From assembly GCA_016721845.1 (NCBI GenBank), contig JADKHK010000007.1, positions 124,001-188,000 on the forward strand: DNA of 64,000 bases, read 5' to 3'. This DNA is from Lysobacterales bacterium (lineage in GTDB: Bacteria > Pseudomonadota > Gammaproteobacteria > Xanthomonadales > Ahniellaceae). The stretch's first letter is position 1. Every line of letters starts with the position of its first letter. The notes beneath the pieces were generated by a model. It did no database searches. It worked only from the letters and a program-made list of their open reading frames with translations, and was not told the origin of the DNA. Positions 27,001 to 37,304 of this stretch are shown here, in pieces. A program made the position numbers and the translations under genes.

Positions 27001-27470
27001 TGGCCGGTGAGATGCAATGCGAACACCGTGCTGCGATCGAGCGCACGCAGCAGGCCGCGACCCTCGTAGGCGTCGTCCCAGACCAGGGCGAGGCCAGGCG
27101 CGGGCCACAGTCGCAGGGCGGCACCGATCGCGACCAGAAAGCCGCCGGACAGCACCAGCGCCAGCATCGGCGTGCGCGACTGCAGCACCTCATGCAGCGG
27201 CCAGCCGATCATGGCCAGCACGATGGCCGCGTAGAGCAGCAGTCCGCACAGCGCGACGCTGCCGCGACGGAACCACAGGCCGGGGAAGTCATCATCCAGT
27301 TCGTAGCCCAGCACCCGCGCCGCGCCCGCAGCCAGCGCCGGTTGCGCGAGCACGATCAGCAGCGTCGCCGCCCACGGCGGCACAAAGGCACCTGCGAGGA
27401 TCAGCAGGATGCCGGGAACAAGGAAGCGCAGATCGGCGATCACCGGAAACACACGCGCGGCAGCAGTCAT
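24093..27470 (-). CDS. Membrane-anchored ankyrin-repeat protein
   Basis: A 1125-residue protein. The first ~230 residues hold about six membrane segments (LVPGILLILAGAF, LLIVLAQPALAAG, ALCGLLLYAAIVLAMIGW, LALVLSGGFLVAIGAAL, ALGWIALVLGAAAL, AYALLLAPWVHVLTLW). From about 270 to the end it is ankyrin repeats, over twenty by eye, with the ~33-residue pattern G.TALH.AA..G......LL..GAD (for example GNTPLHHAALSEDPTISAML, GRSALHAAALHGHGDCADAL). Large soluble ankyrin arrays act as protein-binding scaffolds. The start at 27470 is 20 bases after the pepN stop; longer extensions are antisense to nothing real and inside pepN. It is the last gene of the nine-gene operon. Confidence 0.85.
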   Translation of the reverse strand: MTAAARVFPVIADLRFLVPGILLILAGAFVPPWAATLLIVLAQPALAAGAARVLGYELDDDFPGLWFRRGSVALCGLLLYAAIVLAMIGWPLHEVLQSRTPMLALVLSGGFLVAIGAALRLWPAPGLALVWDDAYEGRGLLRALDRSTVFALHLTGQQGDRHFGAGVLVALGWIALVLGAAALSGFTPLLPPAWRQPGWIAYALLLAPWVHVLTLWRTAALLIVTEDEIGAAPATTMTAPVFIGAHDAIGDPATDAAADTTPLDQGLALLNAAAAGQIPQALALLDAGADANAAPGPNDRDQRSALCIAATLSDLGLLRALIAHGADPSLAVNGITALHAATRDSLHGRPDAVMTLLANGARPDRVDHDGNTPLHHAALSEDPTISAMLLDAGAPPDQVNREGLTALAIAARAGNEPVLRLLLERGAKTEVARGTPALIAAASGHEDRAAILKRLLKARADIAATDKLGRSALHAAALHGHGDCADALVAAGADVNARDSHGVTPLMEAARAGANRVLARLVFRKPDPSATDAQGRNALHLACASKQANLDTVKALLALDIDRDLRMRDGRSAVDIAAAGGRWDLVAAIDPKAPCPTTLALPDELAEPLPDHAERERLLLDALQQGHAHIGAELLALEPPPSVETLLRAFRIALERDDVAILQMLIAHGFDPVAAPLDDSEALQMAARLRPVPVHCMRVLLEAGASAAGAGVLLPLLANAADDDFAPHAGLDAFAQSLIDLGADGHARISGGASALHLALRAALPGTARLLLARGFDPNAADHSGQTALHLLMRLPGAGRDVVLTALLRAGADPERRANDGETPLGRATLARHEQALRLLRWPNWKLPRRALMEADLPAAAQAGDRDAVAKLRELGLPIDGRDAQGCTALLRAAGGGFEGIVSDLLAAGADAGLSARTGATPLSAAVSRGFERVVAMLVAHGVDIDQALPGGATPLMVACALGNDHLVQVLLVRGASALAQDEIGNTALHAAAQFAFAADDAIASLRMFDRLLDAGSPIDAPNRDGQTPLLLLLGARAEAGTRSPNRELGELVTRLVNRGADLDVQDRRGVSVLHAAAMHGMRDIAERLLKGGADPRRRDGLTRTAHEVAILLGYVDLAALLKRD

Positions 27471-27490
27471 GCCGCGCAGTATATGCGCCC

Positions 27491-30124
27491 TCAACCTGCC
27501 AGCGCCCGCGACACGATCTCGCTGGTGTCGCGCGACAGACCGGGCACGGCGGCGAGGCGTTCGAGTTCGCTGCGCATCATCGCGGCTCGGCTCGGTTCGA
27601 GGCGCCGCCAGCCGTTGAACACGGCGGCGATACGCGCCGCGATCTGCGGATTGATCGCGTCCAGCACCGCCAGCTGCGAACCGATCAGGCGATAGCCGGC
27701 GCCGCTGGCCTCGTGGAAGCGGGCGCGATTCTGGCGCGCGAAACTGCCGAGCAGCGAACGCACCTTGTTCGGATTGCGCAGGCTGAACGCGGCATGGTCG
27801 AGCAGGGCGTGCACCCGTTCCAGCGTGCCGGGCTGCGGATTGGTCGCCTGCAGCATCAGCCACTTGTCGATCAGCAGCTGATCGTCGGCATGCCGGCGAT
27901 GGAACGTTTCGGCCAGGGCCTGGGCGCCGGGCACGGCGTGGTGCATCAGTGCCGCGAGCGCGGCCAGGCGTTCGCCCATCGCGGTGGCATCGGCATACTG
28001 TTGTCGTGCGAGCGGCGCATGCGCTGCCGCGTCGGCCGCCATCAGCAGGTGCAGTGCGCGCTGACGGAAGCGCCGCGCCGACACCGGCGTCGCCGCGTAG
28101 CGACCGCGCGCGGCGTCCGCGAGGACCTCGCGCCGTGCGATCAGTGCCGCGGCCAGATGTTGTCCGATGGCCGCGCGCAGTGCCTCGCGCACCCCGTGCA
28201 GTCGGGTCGGATCGAGTGCATCGATGCGTTCGCCAAGACTGATTTCATCGGGAGGTTCCAGGCATTCCGCGACCAGCGCCGGGTCGATGTGCTCATCCGC
28301 CACCAGTTTCGCGAGTGCGTCGAGCAGCACGGCCAGCGACGGCGAAGCATCCAGCCCGCCCCGTCGATAGGCCGCGAGCAGGATGCGCTCGGCCAGCGTC
28401 TGCGCGGCATCGAAGCGGTTGAAGTCGTCGTGCTCATGCGCGATGCGAAACGCCAGCTCCGCGTCGCTGACCGCGAATTCGAGCCGCACCGGCGCCGAGA
28501 AGTCCTGCAGCAGCGACGCGACCGGGCGTGTGTCGATGTCCTCGAACACATAGTCGGCCACCGCATCGGTCAGGACCAGCACGGTCTGCTCGGCGGCCTC
28601 CGTACCCGTGCCGGCACGCCGTAGCGGATACGGCCGGCCATCGGGCGCATACAACATCATCCGCACCGGAATCGGCAGCGGCTGCTTGCTCGCCTGCCCG
28701 GGCGTCGGCGCGGTGTGCTGGGACAGGCGCAGGTGGACGCGGCGCGTCGGCGCGTCGTGGCAAAGCTCGGCCCGCAGCACCGGCGTGCCGGCTTGCGCGT
28801 ACCAGAGCTTCAGCGCATCGAGATTCGCGCCGTTGGCATCGGCCATCGCGCGCAGGAAGTCGTCGCAGGTGACGGCCTGGCCATCGTGGCGATCGAAGTA
28901 GAGATCCATGCCGCGGCGGAAGCCATCGCGGCCGAGCAGGGTGCGATACAGGCGCACCACTTCCGCGCCCTTGTCGTAGACGGTCGAGGTGTAGAAATTG
29001 TTGATCTCGCTGTACGCCGCCGGCCGCACCGGATGCGCGAACGGACCGGCATCCTCGGGGAACTGCATGGTGCGCAACTGCCGCACGTCGTCGATGCGCT
29101 TGACTGCACGCGAGCCCTGGTCGGCCGAGAACTCCTGATCGCGGAATACCGTCAGGCCTTCCTTCAGCGACAGCTGGAACCAGTCGCGACAGGTGACGCG
29201 GTTGCCGGTCCAGTTGTGGAAATACTCGTGTGCGACGACCGCCTCGACATAATCGAGATCGGCGTCGGTGGCGGTTTCCGGATCGGCGACGATGGCCTTG
29301 GCGTTGAAGATGTTGAGGCCCTTGTTCTCCATCGCGCCCATGTTGAAGTCGTAGGTCGCGACGATGTTGAACACGTCGAGATCATAGGCCCGGCCGAACT
29401 GTTCCTCGTCCCAGATCATGGCCCGTTTCAGGCTGTCCATCGCATGCGCGCAGCGCTGGATGGCTTGCGCCTCGGCGTAGATGCGCAGGCGCACATCACG
29501 CCCTTCCATGGTCCGGAAATGATCCTCGATGCAGTCGAGCCGACCGGCCACGACCGCAAACAGGTAACTCGGCTTCGGCCACGGATCGATCCATTCCGCG
29601 AAGTGCCGACCTTCCGGCAGGCGTCCGGACTCGCCGGGATTGCCGTTCGCGAGCAGCACCGGGAAGCGTTCGCGGTCCGCTTCGAGACGCACCCGAAAGG
29701 TCGCCATCACGTCCGGACGATCGATGAACCAGGTGATGCGGCGAAAGCCTTCGGCTTCGCATTGCGTGGTCAGGAAGCTGCCGGAGCGATACAGGCCTTC
29801 GAGGCGCGTGTTCTTGTCCGGGCGGATGTGCACCTCGGTCTCGATCGTGCAGGGCGAAGGCGCACCGGCAATCGTCAGCGATGCCGCGTCGATGCGGTAC
29901 TCGTCCGCAGTCAGCGCGCGACCATCAAGGCGCAGCATGCGCAACTGCAGGTCTTCGCCGTGCAGGCACAGGGCTTCGCCGTCGTCGCGTTCGGGATGCC
30001 GTTCGAGCTGCAGTGTCGCGAACACGCGGGTCTCGGCGAAGTCGAGTTCGAAGCGCAGCGCCACGTCGCGCACGCGCCAGGCCGGAGGCCGGTAGTCGAT
30101 GAGTCGGGTCGGTTCGGTGCTCAT
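27491..30124 (-). CDS. pepN: Aminopeptidase N (M1 metallopeptidase)
   Basis: An 877-residue (E. coli 870) cytoplasmic zinc aminopeptidase removing N-terminal residues from peptides. The substrate-binding GAMEN motif is at 263-267 and the zinc site HEYFHNWTGNR gives His299, Glu300 and His303, with the third ligand Glu322 in LKEGLTVFRDQ. The C-terminal DUF3458-type Ig-like and helical domains follow the family order. The start MSTEPTRLIDYRPP at 30124 matches the family; an extension to 30277 overlaps the DUF58 gene. It starts four bases after the DUF58 stop, so it belongs to the MoxR/DUF58 operon. Confidence 0.97.
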   Translation of the reverse strand: MSTEPTRLIDYRPPAWRVRDVALRFELDFAETRVFATLQLERHPERDDGEALCLHGEDLQLRMLRLDGRALTADEYRIDAASLTIAGAPSPCTIETEVHIRPDKNTRLEGLYRSGSFLTTQCEAEGFRRITWFIDRPDVMATFRVRLEADRERFPVLLANGNPGESGRLPEGRHFAEWIDPWPKPSYLFAVVAGRLDCIEDHFRTMEGRDVRLRIYAEAQAIQRCAHAMDSLKRAMIWDEEQFGRAYDLDVFNIVATYDFNMGAMENKGLNIFNAKAIVADPETATDADLDYVEAVVAHEYFHNWTGNRVTCRDWFQLSLKEGLTVFRDQEFSADQGSRAVKRIDDVRQLRTMQFPEDAGPFAHPVRPAAYSEINNFYTSTVYDKGAEVVRLYRTLLGRDGFRRGMDLYFDRHDGQAVTCDDFLRAMADANGANLDALKLWYAQAGTPVLRAELCHDAPTRRVHLRLSQHTAPTPGQASKQPLPIPVRMMLYAPDGRPYPLRRAGTGTEAAEQTVLVLTDAVADYVFEDIDTRPVASLLQDFSAPVRLEFAVSDAELAFRIAHEHDDFNRFDAAQTLAERILLAAYRRGGLDASPSLAVLLDALAKLVADEHIDPALVAECLEPPDEISLGERIDALDPTRLHGVREALRAAIGQHLAAALIARREVLADAARGRYAATPVSARRFRQRALHLLMAADAAAHAPLARQQYADATAMGERLAALAALMHHAVPGAQALAETFHRRHADDQLLIDKWLMLQATNPQPGTLERVHALLDHAAFSLRNPNKVRSLLGSFARQNRARFHEASGAGYRLIGSQLAVLDAINPQIAARIAAVFNGWRRLEPSRAAMMRSELERLAAVPGLSRDTSEIVSRALAG

Positions 30125-30128
30125 GGGG

Positions 30129-31429
30129 TCACAGGACGCCTTCACGCTTGATCGCAAGATAACGCTCGACGAGCGCCGCCGGTAGCGCATCGCTGTCGAC
30201 ATCGAGCACGCTGGCGCCATGGGCGCGCAAGGCATCGTGCGCGCGCCGGCGATCTTCCAGGTACAACGCGGTGGCACCGACCAGCAAGGCGTCGTCGAAG
30301 TGCTTCGGTTCCTGTTCGCGGGCCTGGTCCAGTGCCTTCTCGCGCAGGCTGGCGACGATCACGACATGGCGTCGGCGCAGTTGCCGCACCGCGCCGAGCA
30401 GGTCCTCGACGTCCTCGTCGCGGACATTGGTGATCATCACGACCAGCGAACGCCGCGGCTGGCGCAGGCCGAGTTCGGTGGCCGCGGCGAGATAGTCGGT
30501 CGCCACCGGTTGCGGCTGCAGGTCGTAGATCGCGCCCAGCATCGGATCGAGCGCGCCGAGTCCGCGTTGCGGCTTGATGAAGCGCGAGGCGCCGCCGTGC
30601 GCAAACAGGCCGACCGCATCGCCCTGGCGCAGGGCGATCCAGGCCAGCAGCAGGCTGGCGTTGAGGACATGATCGAAATGCGAATGCGCGCCATCGCGCG
30701 CCAGCATGCGCCGGCCGGTGTCGAGCAGCAGCATGACCTGCTGGTTGCGCTCCTCGCGGTAGTCGCGCGAGATCAGCTTGCGCGCGCGCTGGCTGGCCTT
30801 CCAGTCGATCTGGCGCAGGCTGTCGCCTTCGCGGTATTCGCGCAACTGGTGGAACTCGGTGCCGTCGCCACGCCGCCGCCGCAGGTGCGCGCCGAGCACG
30901 CGGCTGGCCTGGTCGGCACCGACCAGGGCCAGTCGCCGCAGCGGCGCGAAATCCGGGTAGACCTTGACCACGGCGGGCGCGTCGACGAGACGCTTGTGCG
31001 TCCACAGACGCAGCGGCGAATGCAGCCGCAACTGGATCGGCGCGAATGGATAACTGCCGCGTTCGTGCGCGGTCACGGCGTAGTCGAAGCGCGTGCTGGC
31101 ATGCGCGCGCAGGTCGACGCGGCGCGGCAGGCCGCCGACACTGAACGTCGGCGGGTGACCGTCATGGACATCGACGCGCAGCGTCCGCGCGTCGGCCGGA
31201 TGCAGGCGCAAGCCGATCTCGCGGCGCACGCCCAGCGGCAGGATGTGCGGTGATTCGCGACTGGCCAGCGGCGTGCGCAAGCGCAGCACGGCCAGCGCAT
31301 CGAGCGTGGCCAGTGCGACCAGCAACACCGACGCGAACAACAGTGCCGACGACGGCACGACGGCGAACGCCACCGCCAGGCCGATCGCGGCCAGCAGCAA
31401 TGCACCGGCGATCAGCGCCGGAGCCGGCC

Positions 31430-31433
<4 letters not shown>
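30129..31433 (-). CDS. DUF58 domain protein
   Basis: A 434-residue protein with two N-terminal membrane segments (about 10-60) and a DUF58 / von Willebrand-like domain. The DUF58 signature is clear: EFHQLREYREGDSLRQIDWK with SQRARKLISRDY following, then the vWA-like metal-site region VMLLLDTGRRM. DUF58 proteins almost always accompany MoxR AAA ATPases, thought to form a chaperone-like system that loads metals or assembles complexes. Its start overlaps the moxR stop by four bases. Confidence 0.92.
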
Positions 31434-32409
<976 letters not shown>

Positions 32410-32413
<4 letters not shown>

Positions 32414-33531
32414 AGGCGGCGTTCCAGTTGCAGCAGGGTGGAGACAGCGGAGTGGAAGGCATCGGCGCGACCGAGACCGACCGGATGGAGGGCAAGGCGC
32501 AACGCGGCTTCCGGCAGCTGCGCGCGTTCGGCGAGTGCAGCGAGACGTGCATCGTCGGGCAGGGCCGCGATCGCCGGCTCGCGCTCGGCGATGCGTTTCT
32601 GCACGCGCGCCAGCAGGGCGCGGTGCATCGCCACCGGCTGGCCGCGACGGAACAGGAATTCGCCGCTGGCGCGTACATGTTCGAGCAGGGCGCGACGGGG
32701 CGGCAGCGTGTCGGGCAGGATCGGCCCGAAACGCTGGCTGCGCATCCACAGCCACAGCAGCAGGGCGACCAGCGCCGGCAGCAGGAACGGCCAGCCGACC
32801 CGCACGATCAGCACGTGGAACGGTTCGATGTCGACGCCGCGGAACAAATGGATGCGCTCGCGTTCGAGCAGGGGTGCGAGCAGGGCTGCGCCCAGCTCCA
32901 CCGACGCCGCGTCGTCGAGTGCGCTGTTGTGCAGCATGTCCAGTTCGCTGACCAGGAAGACGCGGCCGTCCGAGTACCAGGCATGGCCATACCAGTAGCC
33001 ATAGGTCTTGTCGTCGTAGCTGGCGAGCTGGGTGTAGTGCGACTCGATGTCGCCGCCGAGGCGAGTGCCGCCGCACAGGGTGTAGCTGCGCTGGTTCGAC
33101 AAGGCCAGATCGAAGCAGTGCGGATCGGGCGCCAGCGGCTCGACGCCGAGTTCGTCCAGCAGCTTGCCGGCGCGACCTTCGGCCGAGGCCGGCATGCGCA
33201 GCAGCAACAGGGCGCCGCGCCCGACGAAATCGAGCAGGGCATCGACCTCGGCCTCGCGCAGGTGGCGCGGATCCAGATCCAGCACGATGGCGCTGGCGCC
33301 GGGTTCGGCGAAGTCGGCACTGCTGAAACGCAGCCGATCGAAGACGGTATGGCCACGCGCGCGCAGCGTTTCCTCCAGTGCCAGCAGGCGATTGCGCCGT
33401 GCCGCCGGGCCCGGCGGCGTGCGGAACTCGAAGGGCACCTGGTGGAAGTTCGCGATGAACCAGTAGACGCCACCGGCGACCAAGGCCAGGCCGAGGACCG
33501 CAAGGATCAGATTGCGCGTGCGCGTCTTCAT
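32410..33531 (-). CDS. DUF4350-like membrane protein
   Basis: A 373-residue protein with an N-terminal membrane anchor (LILAVLGLALVAGGVYWFI, about 8-26), an extracytoplasmic alpha/beta domain (RNRLLALEETLRARGHTV..., ASAIVLDLDPRHL, YGHAWYSDGRVFLVSELDMLHN) and a second membrane segment around 248-268 followed by a cytoplasmic helical tail. This layout and position, between DUF4129 and MoxR, match DUF4350 proteins found in MoxR/DUF58 operons. Function unknown. It overlaps both neighbours by four bases. Confidence 0.75.
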
Positions 33532-35051
33532 CGCGGCAGCGGTCCGGCGCGGTCATAGCGTGCGACCAGTGCGGCGAAGCGCGCGGCATCCGGCGGGTCA
33601 TCGGCATAGGCGCTGCGCTGCCACTGACGCACGACGTCGATCACGGCCTCGCGCGCCGCATCGTCATCGATGCCGCGGGCAAGCCGCAACACCTCGGATT
33701 CGGTCGCGCCGGGCGTCAGCATGCCGTTCGCCCGCGCCGGCAGTGCCGCACAGGTGCCGCGATACAACAGCGCCATCGCGGCACGGACGTCGCCGCGCGC
33801 GAACAATGCCCGTGCCGCTCCGGTTAGATCGTCCGGCAAGGCATCGGGCTCGCGGTCGGCCTCGACCTCGGTCGTTCCCGGCGGCTTGCGTCGACGCAGT
33901 CGCTCGACCATCGGCAGGCGCCACTTCGCGACATGCATCAGCACGACGGCGATCAGCAGCGCGAGCAGGATCCACAATCCGAACTTGGCGAAGAAGCCGA
34001 TGATGTTGCCGATCACGCGCAGGAAGGGCCAGGGCTCGTCGGCGTTTGCGGTGTCGGGCGGCGCATCGATGCGCTCCCAGCGTTGCAGCAGCTTCTTCTC
34101 GCCGAACTCCGGTGCGTCGAGGGTCTTCGCGACCTCACGCGCGAAGCTGGCGTCGGGCTTGTGATCGGCGAACACGTCCGCGATCGCGCGCGACTCGATC
34201 ACCTCGGCCTGCCATTCCTCGTCGTCGCTCTCGGCCCGGGCCTGCGTCGTCCCCGGCAGCGCGAGTCCCGGCACCAGGACCAGCAGCAGCGCAGCAGCGC
34301 CAATGCGGCGCGCGATGCGCCGGAACGCGAGTTCGATGTCCCAGGCCTCGAGCTGGGTACGCCGATTCAAATACAGCGCGAAGCCGGCCGCGACGAAGAA
34401 CGGCTCGACGATGCTCATCGCGAAGAACGACACAGCGTTCAGCAATATCTGCGCCCAGCGCGGCGGATCGTCCATCAGGGTCTCGAACATCACCTGTGCC
34501 GACTCGCTCAGGAAGTCGTAGGGCACGAACATCAAGGCCAGCATGAAGACCGACAGCCAGAGCGCGACCTCGATGTGCAGCAGCACGAGGCACAGGCCGA
34601 TCGCGACGGCGCTGTTCGAGGCGCGGCCGAGCAGGGTCGAGCGTGCGCGCCGTTCCGGGCCGCGCAGACCTTCGAGCAGGGCCACCGGCATGCTTAGTCC
34701 GCGCGATAGATCGATGCGCCGCCACAGCAGCCACGGCCAGACCGCGCCGAGCCGGAACTGCTGGCGCAGGGTCTGGCGCACGCTCGGCGGGTCGGTGAAC
34801 ACCGCACGCGACAGGATGTGCAGCACCAATTGGTCGAACCACGGTTTCAGCCACCACAGCAGCAGTCCGGCCAGCCAGACCTGGTCGATCGCGTAGGCGA
34901 GCGCGTTCAGGACCGCGAACAGCGGCAGTCCGAACAGCAGCCAGCTGCGCGCGATCACGCCGGCATGGCGCCGGATCAGGACGAAGCCGAGGTCGGCGGC
35001 TTCCCAGGGGCTGCGGCTGCGCAGCGCGACGTGCAAACCCTCAGGCCGCAT
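33528..35051 (-). CDS. DUF4129-like membrane protein of the MoxR operon
   Basis: A 507-residue protein with several membrane segments in the first ~230 residues, an extracytoplasmic stretch after a signal-like ALLLVLVPGLALPG segment (about 275), a further membrane helix (FGLWILLALLIAVVLMHV, about 360) and a cytoplasmic C-terminal domain. That domain (ARALFARGDVRAAMALLYRG...TEGSE-like TPGATESEVLRLAR) matches the C-terminal DUF4129 pattern; proteins of this type sit in MoxR/DUF58 operons. The start overlaps the SpoIIM-family stop by 11 bases. Function unknown. Confidence 0.72.
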   Translation of the reverse strand: MRPEGLHVALRSRSPWEAADLGFVLIRRHAGVIARSWLLFGLPLFAVLNALAYAIDQVWLAGLLLWWLKPWFDQLVLHILSRAVFTDPPSVRQTLRQQFRLGAVWPWLLWRRIDLSRGLSMPVALLEGLRGPERRARSTLLGRASNSAVAIGLCLVLLHIEVALWLSVFMLALMFVPYDFLSESAQVMFETLMDDPPRWAQILLNAVSFFAMSIVEPFFVAAGFALYLNRRTQLEAWDIELAFRRIARRIGAAALLLVLVPGLALPGTTQARAESDDEEWQAEVIESRAIADVFADHKPDASFAREVAKTLDAPEFGEKKLLQRWERIDAPPDTANADEPWPFLRVIGNIIGFFAKFGLWILLALLIAVVLMHVAKWRLPMVERLRRRKPPGTTEVEADREPDALPDDLTGAARALFARGDVRAAMALLYRGTCAALPARANGMLTPGATESEVLRLARGIDDDAAREAVIDVVRQWQRSAYADDPPDAARFAALVARYDRAGPLPR

Positions 35052-36030
35052 GCACGCGCCCTCGTCCGCCGAAGCCGAGCCAAGCCAGCACCAGCAGCCA
35101 GATCGCGCCGCCGCTGCCGTATTTCACGAGGTCGGGCAGACGGGCGATCGAGGACCAGAAGGCCTCGATGAAAGCCGCCGCGAGCAGCATCACGAACACG
35201 CCGAGGATCAGCCGCGCGCCGATGTGTCCGGCCGCGAGCAGGGCGGCGACACGGCTGAGCTGCCCCGGCGCGATCAAGGCGAAGCCGAGACGCATGCCGG
35301 CGCCGCCGGAGATCACGATCGCCAGCAGTTCCGGTGCCGAGTGACCGACCACGAAGCGCCAGAACGGGCCGCCGTAGCCGATGCCGGTGAGATGGCCGGC
35401 CACGGTGCCGATCATCACGCCATTGCTGACGAGCACGATCACCGAGCCGAGGCCGACCAGCAGGCCGCTGGCGAAACTGCGGAAGCCGATGCTGATGTTG
35501 TTCATGATGTAGTGGCCGAACATCATCAGGTCGGTGCCGCTGTCGCGGCCGATGCGGTCGGTGCGGGCCGGGTCGTACATCTGCTCCATCTGCGCCAGCT
35601 GTTCGATGTCGAAGACGCTGTGCGCCAGCTCCGGCTGCACCTGCACCGCCACGATCATCGCGAAGAAGGGCAGGAAGAACAGCAGGCCAGAGGCCAGCAT
35701 CCAGCCCCATTGCGCACGCACTTCGGCCGGAAATTCGGAGACGATGAAGCCGATGGCACGCCACCAGCGCGGATTCGGCGGCCGGTAGAGCAGGGTGTGG
35801 GTGCGTTCGACCAGTTGCCCGAGGCGCTCGATCAGCATCGGGCTGTAGCCACGGCGGCGCGCCAGCGCGAGCTGCTGGCACAGGCGTCGGTAGCGTCCCG
35901 GCACGTCGGCGGCATTGCAGCCGGCATCGCTCACGGCCGCGTTCGGCTTGCGCTGGTCGGCGACATCGAGCCACGCGGCCAGTGCCTGCCAATCCGCTTC
36001 GTGCCGCGCGATGAACTGGTCCTGGCGCAT
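35041..36030 (-). CDS. SpoIIM/DUF95-family membrane protein
   Basis: A 329-residue protein of the stage II sporulation protein M family, start MRQDQFIARHEADW at 36030. It has a cytoplasmic N-terminal helical part (1-115) and about six membrane segments. Family blocks include FGHYIMNNISIGFRSFASG, LVSNGVMIGTVAGHL and FVVGHSAPELLAIVISGGAGM (the conserved GH..E). In spore formers SpoIIM works in engulfment; in non-spore-formers the family accompanies MoxR/DUF58/RDD genes and its role is not known. ATGA overlap with the RDD gene upstream. Confidence 0.9.
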   Translation of the reverse strand: MRQDQFIARHEADWQALAAWLDVADQRKPNAAVSDAGCNAADVPGRYRRLCQQLALARRRGYSPMLIERLGQLVERTHTLLYRPPNPRWWRAIGFIVSEFPAEVRAQWGWMLASGLLFFLPFFAMIVAVQVQPELAHSVFDIEQLAQMEQMYDPARTDRIGRDSGTDLMMFGHYIMNNISIGFRSFASGLLVGLGSVIVLVSNGVMIGTVAGHLTGIGYGGPFWRFVVGHSAPELLAIVISGGAGMRLGFALIAPGQLSRVAALLAAGHIGARLILGVFVMLLAAAFIEAFWSSIARLPDLVKYGSGGAIWLLVLAWLGFGGRGRVHAA

Positions 36031-36710
36031 CAGCGACCGACGATGTGGTTGGCGTAGCCGAGCAGGCGTTGCACGGCCTGTGCGCCGCGCGCCTGGGTGA
36101 CGAGGGTCGGCAACAGGCCCGCCAGCTCGATCTGGCGCGCCTCGGTCAGCTGCGGCGCGCGTTCGGCAAAGGCCACGATCACCGCCTGTTCCTCGGCCGG
36201 CAGTGCCAGCGCCGGGACATAGCCCGGCACGGCCGGAATGGCGTCGTCGTGGCGACGACGATCGGCATGCACGACCAGGGTGCCGGCGACGAGATCGCCG
36301 AGCCGCCGCGCCTGAGGATCGATCGCGCAGCTGAAGAAGCCGAGTGCATAGCCGACCGGCAAGGCATCGACGGTGCGCATCAGATTGCGGATCAGCGATG
36401 CGGTGAAGCCGACCGGCGTGCCGTTCGCATGCACCACCCGCAAGCCGACGACGCGCTTGCCCGGGGTTTGGCCATCCATGAACAACTCGAACAGGATCGG
36501 GTACACCCACATCAGCACGAACATCAAGATCAGCAGCAGCCCCTGGCCGGCTTCGCCGAGCAGGGAAATCATCATGGCCAGCGACATGAACACGCCGGCG
36601 CGAATCGCCAGGTCGATCAGCCAGGCCAGCGCACGCGGCGCTGCGCCCGCTGCACGCAAGCGCAAGGCGATGCCTTCCGGAGTCTCGTGCAGGGCTTCGG
36701 TATCGAGCAT
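36030..36710 (-). CDS. RDD family membrane protein
   Basis: A 226-residue RDD protein. The domain opens with RAAGAAPRALAWLIDLAIR (the Arg and the two Asp-containing segments that name the family), followed by three membrane helices and the block DGQTPGKRVVGLRVV. The C-terminal ~80 residues are soluble and Ala/Leu-rich. RDD proteins are small transporters or accessory membrane proteins of uncertain role; next to SpoIIM and MoxR/DUF58 they are a standard operon member. ATGA overlaps on both sides. Confidence 0.88.
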   Translation of the reverse strand: MLDTEALHETPEGIALRLRAAGAAPRALAWLIDLAIRAGVFMSLAMMISLLGEAGQGLLLILMFVLMWVYPILFELFMDGQTPGKRVVGLRVVHANGTPVGFTASLIRNLMRTVDALPVGYALGFFSCAIDPQARRLGDLVAGTLVVHADRRRHDDAIPAVPGYVPALALPAEEQAVIVAFAERAPQLTEARQIELAGLLPTLVTQARGAQAVQRLLGYANHIVGR

Positions 36711-37219
36711 CAGGCCAGGATCACGATGGTGTCGGCGAAGTCGTCGTGCAGGCACCGGCGGCTGTCGCGGAAGATCAGCAGCACGTTGAGCAGCGAGATG
36801 AAGGGTCCGATCAGGGGGATGTTGCCGATCAACGCGATCGCGAACCAGCGCATGAAGAGATAGCGCGCGAAGTCGACGCGTTCGCCATCGCTTCGCACCA
36901 CGCGGATGCCGAGCAGGCGCTTGCCGATGGTCTGGCCGGTGCGATAGATCCCGACCAGATTCACGGTGATGATCGCGATGGCTGCCGCGACGATCAGCAC
37001 CACCACGGCGATCATCAGGTTCGGGTTCTTCTGCGCCGCCGGCATCAGGATCGCAACGACGATCGCGACCGGCACCACAACCAGGGAATCGAGAATCGCT
37101 GCGCCCAGGCGCTGTCCGCGTGACGCCAGTGCCATGGCCGGTCCCGGCGCTTCGACATTCGCCAAGGGCGCACGGTAGGGATTGTCGTCGTCCGGAATGG
37201 GGGGTGGCACGGCGTTCAT
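36710..37219 (-). CDS. RDD family membrane protein, first gene of the operon
   Basis: A 169-residue RDD protein with a Pro-rich N-terminus (PPPIPDDDNPYRAPLA), the RDD opening RGQRLGAAILDSLVVVPVAI, membrane segments around 50-65, 70-92 and 125-150, and the conserved block TGQTIGKRLLGIRVVRSDG. It is distinct from, and only distantly similar to, the second RDD protein encoded next. GGAGGGCCC lies before the ATG. This is the probable first gene of the nine-gene operon; the promoter should be in the 85-base gap shared with the divergent dehydratase gene. Confidence 0.88.
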   Translation of the reverse strand: MNAVPPPIPDDDNPYRAPLANVEAPGPAMALASRGQRLGAAILDSLVVVPVAIVVAILMPAAQKNPNLMIAVVVLIVAAAIAIITVNLVGIYRTGQTIGKRLLGIRVVRSDGERVDFARYLFMRWFAIALIGNIPLIGPFISLLNVLLIFRDSRRCLHDDFADTIVILA

Positions 37220-37304
37220 GGGCCCTCCGATGGCAGAAATCGCACTTTATCAGCAGGGCACGGGGCTTCGATAAGATGGGGCACTGGACCCGAAGGACCT
37301 GCCC

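Noticed and set aside
24150..27695. Very long open frame antisense to the ankyrin gene
   Set aside because: Composition is Arg/Gln/Gly-rich without domain patterns, while the sense strand encodes regular ankyrin repeats.
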